From Gaiellasilicea sp963791905 (lineage in GTDB: Bacteria > Actinomycetota > Thermoleophilia > Gaiellales > Gaiellaceae): DNA of 64,000 bases. The notes under the pieces were generated by a model that was not told where the DNA came from, searched no databases, and saw nothing but the letters and a program-made list of their open reading frames with translations. The stretch's first letter is position 1. Each line of letters opens with the position of its first letter. Where the stretch lies: assembly GCA_963791905.1 (NCBI GenBank), contig CAWBTX010000005.1, forward strand, positions 682,001 through 746,000, given 5' to 3'. A program made the position numbers and the translations under genes. Shown here piece after piece: positions 17,469 to 26,345 of this stretch.

Positions 17469-18157
17469 CCGCCGGCACGCTCAACATCCTCAAGCCGAGC
17501 GTCAACAACCTGACCGTCCGGATCTTCACGCGGGCCGCCGGGCTCGACTTCGAAGAGGTGGACGTCTGGGGGCAGACGACGACACCGGAGTATCTGGAGA
17601 AGTACCCGGCCCACCTCACGCCGACGCTCGAGGAGGAAGGACTCCCGAGAGGCACGCTCGGAGAGAGCTGCGCGATCATGCAGTACCTCTGCAACAAGCA
17701 CGGCCTGACCGACTTCTATCCCGCGGATCCGGGCGAGCGGGCGATGGTCGACAACGCCATGTTCTATTTGATCGGCACCTTCTATCCGCTGCTCACGCGC
17801 GCGACGTATCCGACTCTCGGCTTCGGGCAGTACCCCGGTGAGGTGGGGACGTCCGAGGCGGACGAGGCGATGAAGGCGAAGGCGGCGAAGGACGCCGAGG
17901 CCGCGCTCGCGGAGCCGCTCGAGGCGTTCCGGGCGTTCTTCCTCGAGGGGAGGCCGTTCGTCGGCGGCGACCGGCCGTCGATCGCGGACATCCGCTGGGC
18001 CGCGACCCTCGAGTTCCTGAACGCGATCGACTACGACTTCCCGGACTGGACCAGGGAGTACATGGAGCGCATGGAGTCGACGCTCGGCGACGCGTACTCG
18101 GAGCCGGCGCAGGACGTCCGCGACTACATCGCCTACGCGAGGTCGCAGAACGAGTGA
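17465..18157 (+). CDS. Glutathione S-transferase-like protein
   Basis: This 230-residue protein has the GST arrangement. A thioredoxin-like N-terminal domain starts KPSVNNLTVRIFTRAAGLDFEEVDV, with the cis-proline in HLTPTL and the ES pair in LGESCAIMQYL. An all-helical C-terminal domain carries the N-capping box SIADIRWAAT. No catalytic Cys/Tyr is obvious; Ser/Asn in SVNN may serve. Actinobacteria seldom make glutathione, so a different thiol or a degradative role is likely. The ATG overlaps the upstream stop (ATGA) with GGGAGGAGG before it. It is the last gene of the cassette. Confidence 0.85.
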   Translation: MTAGTLNILKPSVNNLTVRIFTRAAGLDFEEVDVWGQTTTPEYLEKYPAHLTPTLEEEGLPRGTLGESCAIMQYLCNKHGLTDFYPADPGERAMVDNAMFYLIGTFYPLLTRATYPTLGFGQYPGEVGTSEADEAMKAKAAKDAEAALAEPLEAFRAFFLEGRPFVGGDRPSIADIRWAATLEFLNAIDYDFPDWTREYMERMESTLGDAYSEPAQDVRDYIAYARSQNE

Positions 18158-18206
18158 TCTCGGCGAGGGCGTGGAAGCGCGCGGGCGGTTCACCCGTCTG
18201 GAGGGT

Positions 18207-18524
18207 ATGCCGAGCCTCAGCCCCGACCCGTTCCAGCAGTCGATCAAAGCTCCGTGGTGGCCGCCGCTCGTGGCGTTTGCCGTCGTTCCCTCGTTGATTC
18301 TGCTCGGCGTCGTGTCCGCGGCACTCGGGGCATCCGACGCGGTTGTCGTGGGAGTGATCGTCGGACCTCTCGTTCTGGCCGGCGTCGGCGCGTTCGCCTT
18401 CGCGCTTGGTGCACTCGCCTACATGCCGTACGCGCTCTGGCGAGACTCGCGGCAGCGGCGGAGACCGCGCACGATGCAGCCTCGTCCATCGATCCGACCG
18501 GAGCCGAGGCCGAGCAACCGCTGA
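18207..18524 (+). CDS. Small membrane protein, two transmembrane segments
   Basis: A 105-residue protein of unknown function. It has two hydrophobic spans (about residues 18-40 and 46-72: PPLVAFAVVPSLILLGVVSA and VVVGVIVGPLVLAGVGAFAF) and an arginine/proline-rich cytoplasmic tail. The ATG at 18207 is preferred; a GTG at 18171 in frame would add twelve charged residues. It lies between the GST gene and ftsH. No family is recognised. Confidence 0.55.
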   Translation: MPSLSPDPFQQSIKAPWWPPLVAFAVVPSLILLGVVSAALGASDAVVVGVIVGPLVLAGVGAFAFALGALAYMPYALWRDSRQRRRPRTMQPRPSIRPEPRPSNR

Positions 18525-18564
18525 AGGAGCACTGCTTGCCGGATTGCTCTAGCTTGTCGGCACG

Positions 18565-20592
18565 GTGTCCACTCCAGCTCCCGAATCGGCGCCGCGGCGA
18601 CCGCCGGGTGCCGCCGACGACACGCCCGCCTGGCGTGTAGAGCCGGCGCCGGACGGCAGGGGCGCGCCGCCGCCCGCAAAGCGGCCGATGATCCCTCGCA
18701 GCAGGACCTTTCTCGCCTTCTTCATCGGGCTGCTGGTGTTCAACCTCCTGATCTCGTTCCTCACGGGTGCGCCGGAAGACCGCCGGCAGGTGCCGTACCA
18801 GCCGTTCTTCCTCTCGCAGGTCGATGCCGGGAACGTGCTCGAGATCACGTCCCGGGAGGACTCGATCGAGGGCGAGCTGAAGCAACCGGCGACCTACGAC
18901 CCGCCGGGCGAAGACGAGCCCGAGCAGGTGGAGAAGTTCAAGACGCAGGTGCCTGCGTTCATCGATCGTGCCGGGCTGACGACGCTCCTGACCGAGAAGA
19001 ACGTCGTCATCAACGCCAAGGCGCCGGACGCGGGCCGATCGTTCCTGGCGAGCTTGCTCCTCGGGCTCTTGCCCGCGGTGCTCCTCGTCGGCTTCCTCCT
19101 CTGGCTGACGCGCCGGCAGCTCGGCGGTGGCGGCGGGGTGCTCGGCGGCTTCGGCAGGTCGACGGCCCGTCGTGTCGTCAAGGAGGGACAGCGCGTCACC
19201 TTCGACGACGTCGCCGGCATCGACGAGGCTGAACAGGAGCTGGTCGAGATCGTCGACTTCCTGAAGAACCCCCAGCGCTACAGCCGTCTGGGCGCCCGCA
19301 TCCCCCGCGGCGTGCTCCTGTACGGGCCGCCGGGCACCGGCAAGACCTTGCTCGCCCGCGCGGTCGCGGGGGAGGCGGAGGCGGCGTTCTTCTCGCTGTC
19401 GGCGTCGGAGTTCGTCGAGGCGATCGTCGGTGTCGGCGCGTCGCGCGTGCGCGATCTCTTCAAGCAGGCCAAGGAGAGCGCTCCCGCAATCGTGTTCATC
19501 GACGAGCTCGACGCCATCGGACGATCACGTGCAGGCGGCTCGGCCGGCATCAGCGGCGGCCACGACGAGCGCGAGCAGACGCTCAACCAGATCCTGACCG
19601 AGATGGACGGGTTCGAGCCGGGAACGAACGTCATCGTGCTCGCGGCCACGAACCGGCCGGAGATCCTCGACCCTGCGTTGCTCCGGCCCGGCCGCTTCGA
19701 CCGGCGGATCGCCGTCCAGCCGCCCGACAAGAACGGACGCCGGAAGATTCTCGAGATCCACACGCGCTCCGTGCAGCTCGCGCCGGACGTCGACCTCGAC
19801 CAGATCGCCGCGTCGACGCCGGGAGCCACCGGCGCAGACCTCGCGCTGCTCGTGAACGAGGCGGCGCTGTTCGCCGCGCGGCGCGACCATGACTCCGTCG
19901 AGCAGCGGGACTTCACGGACGCGATCGAGAAGATCATCCTCGGCGCCGAGCGGCAGATCGTGATGACCGACGCCGACCGTGAGCGCACCGCGTATCACGA
20001 GTCCGGCCACGCGCTCGTGGGGATGCTCACGCCGGGCGCCGATCCGGTTCGCAAGATCTCGATCATCCCGCGCGGCCAGGCGCTGGGGGTGACGCTCTCG
20101 ACGCCGGAGACCGACCGCTACGGCTACACGCGTCACGAGCTGATCGCGAGGATCAAGGTCTCCCTGGGCGGCCGCGTCGCCGAGCAGCTCGTCTACGGGG
20201 AGATGACGACCGGCGCCGAATCCGACATCCAGAACCTGACCAAGATCGCGCGCTCGATGGTCGCGCGTTGGGGCATGAGCGACGAGCTCGGCCCGGTCGC
20301 AATCGCCGAGGGCCCGCAGGACGGCTTCCTGCTGCCGGGAACGTCGCCCGCTTCCCCGGCGACGCTGGAGCGGCTCGACGCGGAGACCCGCCGCATCGTC
20401 GACGACGCCGAGGACGAGGTGATCGGCCTGCTGGAACGCGAGCGCGGACGACTCGACGCGCTCGCCCGGGCGCTTCTTGAACGGGAGACGCTCGACCAGG
20501 CGGATGCCTACCGGATCGCCGGCGTCGAGGCGCCGGTGTCCGACGCGGACGACGTGGCGGCCGAGGTCGCGGCACGCATGACTGCCGACTAA
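18565..20592 (+). CDS. ftsH: ATP-dependent zinc metalloprotease FtsH
   Basis: A 675-residue membrane-anchored AAA+ protease that degrades misfolded and regulatory membrane proteins. A proline-rich N-terminus precedes TM1 (49-67); the periplasmic-side domain spans 68-160 and TM2 161-181. Walker A GPPGTGKT is at 254-261, Walker B IVFIDELDAIG at about 309-319, and the second region of homology is ATNRPEILDPALLRPGRFDRR. The zinc site HESGH is at 478-482. The C-terminal helical region is short but complete. The GTG at 18565 gives the usual N-terminus. The stop overlaps the convergent cyclase remnant by four bases. The frame is fully intact. Confidence 0.97.
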   Translation: MSTPAPESAPRRPPGAADDTPAWRVEPAPDGRGAPPPAKRPMIPRSRTFLAFFIGLLVFNLLISFLTGAPEDRRQVPYQPFFLSQVDAGNVLEITSREDSIEGELKQPATYDPPGEDEPEQVEKFKTQVPAFIDRAGLTTLLTEKNVVINAKAPDAGRSFLASLLLGLLPAVLLVGFLLWLTRRQLGGGGGVLGGFGRSTARRVVKEGQRVTFDDVAGIDEAEQELVEIVDFLKNPQRYSRLGARIPRGVLLYGPPGTGKTLLARAVAGEAEAAFFSLSASEFVEAIVGVGASRVRDLFKQAKESAPAIVFIDELDAIGRSRAGGSAGISGGHDEREQTLNQILTEMDGFEPGTNVIVLAATNRPEILDPALLRPGRFDRRIAVQPPDKNGRRKILEIHTRSVQLAPDVDLDQIAASTPGATGADLALLVNEAALFAARRDHDSVEQRDFTDAIEKIILGAERQIVMTDADRERTAYHESGHALVGMLTPGADPVRKISIIPRGQALGVTLSTPETDRYGYTRHELIARIKVSLGGRVAEQLVYGEMTTGAESDIQNLTKIARSMVARWGMSDELGPVAIAEGPQDGFLLPGTSPASPATLERLDAETRRIVDDAEDEVIGLLERERGRLDALARALLERETLDQADAYRIAGVEAPVSDADDVAAEVAARMTAD

Positions 20593-21572
20593 TCGCCGCC
20601 GTCGCCGCCGCCGCCCACACCGCCGGCTGAACCGGCTCCGTACGAAACGGCCGCGAACTCTTGCGATTCACGTGCACGGCCTGCGCCCCACGGAAGGCGT
20701 TTTGCCTTGCCGCAGGCGGTGCACCGCAGCATTGGTGCATAGGCCTCTGGAGGTGGTAGCCGAGGATCTCCTCGAACTCGTCCGCGCGCCCGCCGGTCTT
20801 CTCCTCGAGCCAGCCCGCGAACTGCTCGTGAAGCTCCGCACGCTCGGTCTTGGACAGCGACTCGTAGGTGACGTCGCGAAGCAGTTGGTGGCGGAAGCGA
20901 AACGCGTGCTCGTCGGCGAAGCTCGCACGACCCGGCTGGAGAAACTCCCGCTCGAGGAGCAGGCGCAGCCGCTCGTCCAGCGTCGCGCGGTCGGCGGGAG
21001 GCGACAGCTCGAGCACGGCGCTCCGATGGAAGACCTTCCCTTCGAGAGACCGCCTGGCCCTTGCCCTTGAGGTCGAGCGGCTCGACCGACTTGACCGTGA
21101 CTGCATCTCGCACGAGGCGATACGTGCTCTCGCCGACGAGGATCTCCCCCGGCCCAGCTGCCTGCTCGAGCCGGGCAGCGACGTTGACAGCATCGCCCGT
21201 TGCAAACCTCTGCTCGCCCGAGGTGTCGTCGACGACGACCTCGCCCGTGTTGACACCGACGCGCACCTCGATTCGGACGCCTCTCTCGCGTTCGAAGTCG
21301 TCGTTCAGGGATCTGAGCGTGTCGCGCATCTGCGCAGCTGCCCGCACGGCGCGTAGGGCGTCGTCCTCGTGGATGACAGGGATGCCGAAGACGGCCATGA
21401 CCGCGTCCCCGATGAACTTCTCGACCTTCCCGCCGTGCTGCTCGAGGACCCCGCTCATCTCCCCGAAGTAGCGGTCCATGACCAGGCGAAGCGACTCCGG
21501 GTCGAGCTGCTCCCCAAGGGCCGTCGAGCCGACGAGGTCGGAGAAGACGACGGTGATCGTCTTCCGCACCAT
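20589..21572 (-). pseudogene. Adenylate/guanylate cyclase-ATPase paralogue with the ATPase deleted
   Basis: The intact first half (residues 1 to about 165) is a class III cyclase domain: VVFSDLVGSTALG (metal Asp), KFIGDAVMAVFGIP and GVNTGEVV. It then joins abruptly, near 21060, to the far end of the ATPase module (EGKVFHRSAVLELSPPADR... RFRHQLLRDVTYESLSK), about 500 codons missing compared with the neighbour at 21624-23955, with a frame shift at the join. After YHLQ a second join leads to a Cys-X2-Cys zinc-ribbon tail (MLRCTACGK, ATG at 20732). The cyclase part is about 80% like that of the neighbour. It could still make a stand-alone cyclase, but the gene looks decayed. Confidence 0.7.
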
Positions 21573-21623
21573 AAGTCAGTGTACGGCGGTCGCGGGTTTT
21601 CTTCGAGCCGCGCGCAGAGCCTT

Positions 21624-23955
21624 CTATTGGCTCCCCGAACTGCCGATCAGGCCTGGGTCGGATGCGGAGACGGTGAACTCGGCATCCGGCGCTACCGGGC
21701 CCCGATGTCGCCTGACCTTGCCGCAAGAGGCGCACCGCAGCATCGCGCCGCCGCCGCGCTGCCTGAACTCCCACGCGTGACCGAGCGGCCGGCGCCAGTA
21801 GCAGCGGACCGAAGCCCAGCTTGTTCCGGTCCGCGTCTGCTCGCCGGTCTCGAAGAGCGCGTCGTCGAGCTTGGGTATGAGCCCGGCGGAGTCGTTCCCC
21901 GGCAGTCAAGGCGACCGCGCTCGAGAGCAGCTTGCTCGCGCCCCACATGTCACCGCGGGCGTGAGCGCGCAGGCCGGCGTTCCCCAGGCGGTTTGCCGCA
22001 CGCGTGGCCAGCTCCCGTCCATGATCGTCGACAGGGCCGAGATCGGCCTTGTACCGGTATGCCTGCTGGAGGTGGTAGCCCAGGATCTCGTCGAACTCCT
22101 CCGTACGCTCGGCGGTCTTCTCTTCGAGCCAGCGCGCGAACCGCTCGTGCAGGTCCGCCCGCACCGTCTTGGACAGCGACTCGTAGGCGACGTCGCGGAG
22201 CAGCTGATGGCGGAAGCGGAACGCCTGCTCATCGCGGAAGTCGGCCCGGCCCGGCTGGATCAGCTCCTGCTGGGAAAGCGTATCGCAGGCGGCCGTCGAG
22301 CCGCGGACGGTCGCTCGCCGGCGAAAGCTCGAGGACGGCGCCGCGATGAAAGACCTTGCCCTCGACCGAGCCTCGCTCGAGCACGGCTCTGTCCTCGGCC
22401 TCCGAGCCGGTCGAGCCGGGCTGCGAGGAGAGCCTGAATCGTGGGTGGGAGGGAGATCTGCGACCACGTGCCCGAGGCGACTACGGAGCCGTTCCGACGG
22501 ACGACCAGTCCCTCGTCGATCAGCATCGCGACGATCTCCTCGACGAAGAGCGGATTGCCCTCCGCCGTCTCGACGATGCGGGCGCGCACCTCCTGCGCGA
22601 GCCCAGGCGCGCCGAGCAGGTTCGAGATCAGACGCGTCGACCGCCTCGTCGGTGAGAGGGGTCAGGAGCAGGCTGCTCGCATGGTCGGCCTCGCCCCAGG
22701 ACGGGCTGTCTTCGAGCAGGTCGGGTCGTGCCATGCAGAGGAGAAGGATCGGCGACTCGCGCGATTGCGCGGCGATGGCTTCGACCAGGTCGAGAAAGGT
22801 GGGCTCGCCCCATTGAATGTCGTCGAAGACGACGATGAGGGGCCGCCGGCGGGCGAGCTCCTCGAAGAACCGGCCGATCGCCCAGGTGTTCCCCCTATGC
22901 CCGGCGACGGTTTCGGCGACGCCGATGGTCTCCGTCACGCGCTCGACGATCAGATCGGCGTCGTCGGCGGCCTCGACCAGGGAGCGGATCTTGTCCGCGC
23001 CGCCTGCGGCGACTCTTCGCCATTCAGCCCAGCCGCCTGCGAGATCACGCTCTTGATCGGCCAGAACGTGATGCCTTCGCCGTAGGGAAGGCAGCGCCCG
23101 CGCACGATCGTCCGCCTCGTCGCGCCGTCGCGCGAGGAACTCCTCGACGAGCCGGGACTTTCCGACGCCGGCGGAACCGAGCACGGTGACCAGCCGGCAC
23201 GCGTGCTCGCGTACGACTCCGTCGAACGCCCGATCGAGAAACTCGAGCTCGTGCGTCGCGTCCGACGATCGGCGATGCGAGCCGGCCGCCTGTCGCCACC
23301 GGGCACGGCGAGCAGGCGAACCGCCGAGACGGCTCTGGCGTTTCCCCTTGAGGGACAGCTGGCTTGATGGACTCGACCGTGACGGCGTCCCGCACGAGGC
23401 GGTAGGTGCTCTCTCCGATCAGGATCTCTCCCGGCTGCGCCGCTTGCTCGAGCCGCGCGGCGACGTTGACCGCATCTCCGGTCGCGAACCTCTGCCCGCC
23501 GAGCCGAGTCGCCCGCGACGACCTCGCCCGTGTTGACGCCGACGCGCACCTGGATTCGGACGCCTCGCTCCCGCTCGAGCTCGTCGTTCAGCGGACCGAG
23601 CGCCTCGCGCATCTCCGCGGCCGCTCGCACGGCGCGGAGGGCGTCGTCCTCGTGGACGACCGGGATGCCGAAGACGGCCATGACCGCGTCGCCGATGAAC
23701 TTCTCCACCGTGCCGCCGTGGCGCTCGAGGACGGCGCGCATCTCCTCGAAGTAGCGGCCCATGACCCCGCGCAGCGACTCCGGGTCGAGGTCGCTCGCCC
23801 AGCGCGGTCGAGCCGGCGACGTCGGAGAAGACGACGGTGACCGTCTTGCGCACGTCCCGCCCGGTCGGAGCCTGCGCCGCAAGCGGCGCCGCGCAGGCCA
23901 GGCAGAACCGGGCGATCTCAGGGTTCTCTTGGCCGCACGTCCGACAGACGGCCAC
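21624..23955 (-). pseudogene. Zinc ribbon-class III cyclase-STAND ATPase protein, many frame breaks and truncated C-terminus
   Basis: In order: zinc ribbon CRTCGQENPEIARFCLAC (residues 4-22), class III cyclase (VVFSDVAGSTALG, KFIGDAVMAVFGIPVVHEDD, GVNTGEVVAG), STAND/AAA ATPase (LGSAGVGKSRLVEEFL P-loop, LIVVFDDIQWGEP Walker B, ARIVETAEGNPLFVEEI), the start of a TPR region (FRHQLLRDVAYESLSKTVRADLHERFARWLEEK), then a zinc-ribbon tail (RCYWRRPLGHAWEF, MLRCASCGK) ending at 21624. Frame breaks lie near 23797, 23510, 23370, 23190-23050, 22655, 22385, 22255 and 21905. The usual long TPR array is missing, so real deletion as well as sequence error seems likely. The GTG start is at 23955. Confidence 0.75.
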
Positions 23956-23986
23956 AGCTCAGTCTACGACGGTCGTTGTCCGGCTT

Positions 23987-24658
23987 CTACGCCGGCGCTG
24001 TCGCAGCCGACACGAGCCGCCACGAGTCCCAGGTGATCTTCAGGATCACGGCAGAGATCAGGAGCCCGACGAGCGGATCCGCCGTGTCGGCGCCGACGGC
24101 GACCAGCGCCGCGCTCGCGACCACTCCGAGCGAGACGAAGCCGTCGACGCGCGCGTGCTTGCCGTCGGCGATGAGTGCCGCACTGTCGAGCCGCCTGCCG
24201 GCCCTGATCCTGATGTGGGCCGCGATCTCGTTCCCGACGAAGCCGATCGCACCGGCCGCCGCCACGAGGCCGAGCTGTGAGATCGACTCGGGCTCGATGA
24301 TGCGGCGCACGCTCTCGACGAAAGCCGCGCACGCCGAGACGAAGATCGCCAGGACGACGGCGTAGCCGGCGACCTTCTCGGCGCGCCACGACCGGAGGAG
24401 AAAGGCGACGCCGAGGGGCACCGCGGTCAGCGCATCGCCCACGTTGTGGATCAGGTCGGCGAGGAGCGCGACGGATCCCGAGGCGACGAAGACGACCGCC
24501 TGTAGGAGCGCAGTCAGGCCGAGGACGCCGAGGCTCGCCGCCACGGCGCGAAGGCCCGCTCGCGAGCGCATGAGCGAGCGGTCGATCAGCCCGTGCGAGT
24601 GTCCGTGCCCGTGCCCGTGGGCGTGCGAGTGCTGTGGCTCAGGCAACGGCGATGACAT
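23987..24658 (-). CDS. Cation diffusion facilitator (CDF) family metal efflux protein, short form
   Basis: The protein is 223 residues with a histidine-rich N-terminal tail (HSHAHGHGHGHSHG, residues 10-23) and about five to six membrane spans. Metal-site residues characteristic of CDF proteins are seen in LLADLIHNVGDA (TM2) and ADGKHARVDGFVSLG (TM5). It stops right after the last span and so lacks the cytoplasmic C-terminal dimerisation domain of ordinary CDFs. It probably exports Zn2+ or a similar ion by proton antiport. The ATG at 24658 overlaps the methyltransferase stop by 20 bp. It is the third gene of tetR-methyltransferase-CDF. Confidence 0.85.
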   Translation of the reverse strand: MSSPLPEPQHSHAHGHGHGHSHGLIDRSLMRSRAGLRAVAASLGVLGLTALLQAVVFVASGSVALLADLIHNVGDALTAVPLGVAFLLRSWRAEKVAGYAVVLAIFVSACAAFVESVRRIIEPESISQLGLVAAAGAIGFVGNEIAAHIRIRAGRRLDSAALIADGKHARVDGFVSLGVVASAALVAVGADTADPLVGLLISAVILKITWDSWRLVSAATAPA

Positions 24659-25265
24659 GACGGAGGCTGTCGAACCGCCGCAGCGGGAAGTCGACCGGCC
24701 CGCGCGCCACGACCTCGAGCCCCAGGTCCTCGACGAGCGGGACGAGGCGCTCGAGGTCGAAGCGCCCATGCGAGTGCGGCGTCGTGCCTCGCTCCGGGCT
24801 TGTGCTGATGTCGACCAGGAGGAGCCGGCCGCCGGGCGCGAGCACGCGCCGCATCTCCCCGAGCGCCGGCCTCCACGAGTCGTGCGGGAGCTGGTGCAGC
24901 ACAAGCGTGCACGTCACCACATCGAAGGTGCCGTTTGCGTAGGGAAGCGCCTGCGCCGTCCCCCGATCAAGGGCCACGTCGAGCCCGGCGCGTTTCGCCT
25001 TCCGGCGGGCCGTCGCGACCATCGCGGCCGACGGCTCGATCGCGTGCACGACGCCGGCCTCGCCCACGCGACGCTTTGCCGCCAGCGCGAGGCTCCCCGT
25101 CGCGCTGCCGACGTCGAGCACCGACTCGCCGGCCGCCAGGCCGGCCAGGTCGACGAGTGCCTGGCGGAAGCGCCGCTCGCGGCCGCGCGAACGAACCCAG
25201 AGCCGCAGGTCGTACTCGAGCGGCGAGTGGATGACGAGCCCAGCCGGGGTCCGCTCGAGCTTCAC
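24639..25265 (-). CDS. Class I SAM-dependent methyltransferase
   Basis: This 208-residue enzyme has motif I VLDVGSATGSLA, a post-I acidic end HAIEPSAAMVATA, motif II FDVVTCTLVLHQLPH and motif III GGRLLLVDIS. It belongs to the UbiE/Methyltransf_11 group, which includes small-molecule, metalloid and lipid methylators; nothing in the sequence fixes the acceptor. The GTG at 25265 overlaps the tetR stop (GTGA), and its stop overlaps the CDF gene. Sharing an operon with a metal exporter and a TetR repressor suggests a detoxification unit. Confidence 0.88.
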   Translation of the reverse strand: MKLERTPAGLVIHSPLEYDLRLWVRSRGRERRFRQALVDLAGLAAGESVLDVGSATGSLALAAKRRVGEAGVVHAIEPSAAMVATARRKAKRAGLDVALDRGTAQALPYANGTFDVVTCTLVLHQLPHDSWRPALGEMRRVLAPGGRLLLVDISTSPERGTTPHSHGRFDLERLVPLVEDLGLEVVARGPVDFPLRRFDSLRHVIAVA

Positions 25266-25897
25266 GCGACGCGCTCCAGCCCGCGGATGAGCGTGGCGAC
25301 GATGCCGGGCAGGCGCTCGGCGACCTCGGTCCGTGAGACCCCGAGTGCTGTCGTGAGCGCGAGCACCACGACGGCGCCGACGAGGAGATCTGCCGCAGCC
25401 CTCGTATCGACGTCACCGACTCGACCAGCCGCCTGCTCGGCGTCGAGGTACCGCTCGATCGACAGGACGATCTCGACGGCGCCCACGTGCGCACGGTGGA
25501 TCTCGACGAGGAACCGCTTGAGCAGGTCGGGATCGGAGAGAAGGCCGCTGAGGAGGGGGAGCGTCTCGAGATGGAGGTCGAGCGCCGCCGCCGCGAGCGA
25601 TCCCAGGTTGTCCTCGAGCGAGCACGATCCGGGCTCCGGAACCGCCTCTACGAGCCGCGCGAGGAGCTCCGCGAAGCGGCGCACCATTGCATCCACGACC
25701 AGCGCGTCCTTGTCCGCGAAGTAGTTGTAGAGGACGCCGTCGGAGACGTCGGCCGCGCGCGCGATCTGCCGTGCCGTGAGCCTGTCGGGCGAGCGGGTTG
25801 CGAGCAGGCGCTCGGTCGAATCGAGGAGATGCTCCTTCAGCGCCGCGCCGGGCTCGCCCTCGCGCCCGTGCACGGCCTGTGCCCGCCGAGGCGACAC
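25262..25897 (-). CDS. TetR-family transcriptional regulator
   Basis: This is a 211-residue repressor. The N-terminal helix-turn-helix is clear at about residues 24-70: LLDSTERLLATRSPDRLTAR, QIARAADVSDGVLYNYFADKDALV. The helical ligand domain is unassigned. The GTG at 25897 is the first start after a 28-bp palindrome (25908-25935), which is a likely autoregulatory operator. It heads the operon with the methyltransferase and CDF exporter and is divergent from the DUF5519-type gene. Confidence 0.93.
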   Translation of the reverse strand: MSPRRAQAVHGREGEPGAALKEHLLDSTERLLATRSPDRLTARQIARAADVSDGVLYNYFADKDALVVDAMVRRFAELLARLVEAVPEPGSCSLEDNLGSLAAAALDLHLETLPLLSGLLSDPDLLKRFLVEIHRAHVGAVEIVLSIERYLDAEQAAGRVGDVDTRAAADLLVGAVVVLALTTALGVSRTEVAERLPGIVATLIRGLERVA

Positions 25898-25907
25898 GCT
25901 ACGAAAT

Positions 25908-25935
25908 TGATCGTTTGTTCATGAACGAGCGATCA
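25908..25935. promoter_or_regulatory. 28-bp palindromic operator for the adjacent TetR
   Basis: TGATCGTTTGTTCA (25908-25921) and TGAACGAGCGATCA (25922-25935) are inverted copies with 12 of 14 positions matching. It is AT-rich against a very GC-rich background, starts 11 bases upstream of the tetR start codon and lies between divergent genes. Size and place fit a TetR dimer-of-dimers site. Confidence 0.7.
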
Positions 25936-25996
25936 TATACGAGTCGAACTTGTACGGTGGAAGCGTTGACGAATTCGAGCTTCGAAGGAGGCAGTC

Positions 25997-26339
25997 GTGT
26001 CGAGAGAGCAGACAGCGAGCGAACGGATCATCGAGACGGTCACCGCCTGGCCGGGCGTCGAGGCAGGGCCGGGTCGAGCGCGGCGAGTTCGCGTTCCGCG
26101 TGGGTCGGAAGGAGATCGGCCACCTGCACGGCGACTACGCCTTCCACGCCGGCTTCCCGCAGGCCGTGTGGAAGGAGCTCTACGACGAGGGGCGGATCGA
26201 CTATCACCCGGTCTTCCCGGGCAAGCCGGGCTATGCGTCGCGGGGCATCGAGACCGACGACGACGTCCGCGACGTGATCGCGCTGCTGCGACTCAACTAC
26301 GACCGCGCGGTCGCTCGCAACACGGCGGCAGCCGCGTAG
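25997..26339 (+). CDS. DUF5519 / luciferase-domain small protein, one frame break
   Basis: After correcting a one-base insertion near 26075 (GGGCCGG for GGCCGG) this encodes about 113 residues. The conserved block of the PF17648-type domain is clear: EFAFRVGRKEIGHLHGD, FPQAVWKELYDEGR, the YHPVFPGKPGY segment and DVRDVIALLRLNYDRA. Family proteins are small, mostly uncharacterised and often near stress or transport genes. The GTG at 25997 has a strong AAGGAGG (25983-25989). Divergent from tetR across the palindrome, so likely under its control. Confidence 0.75.
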
Positions 26340-26345
26340 ACGCGA

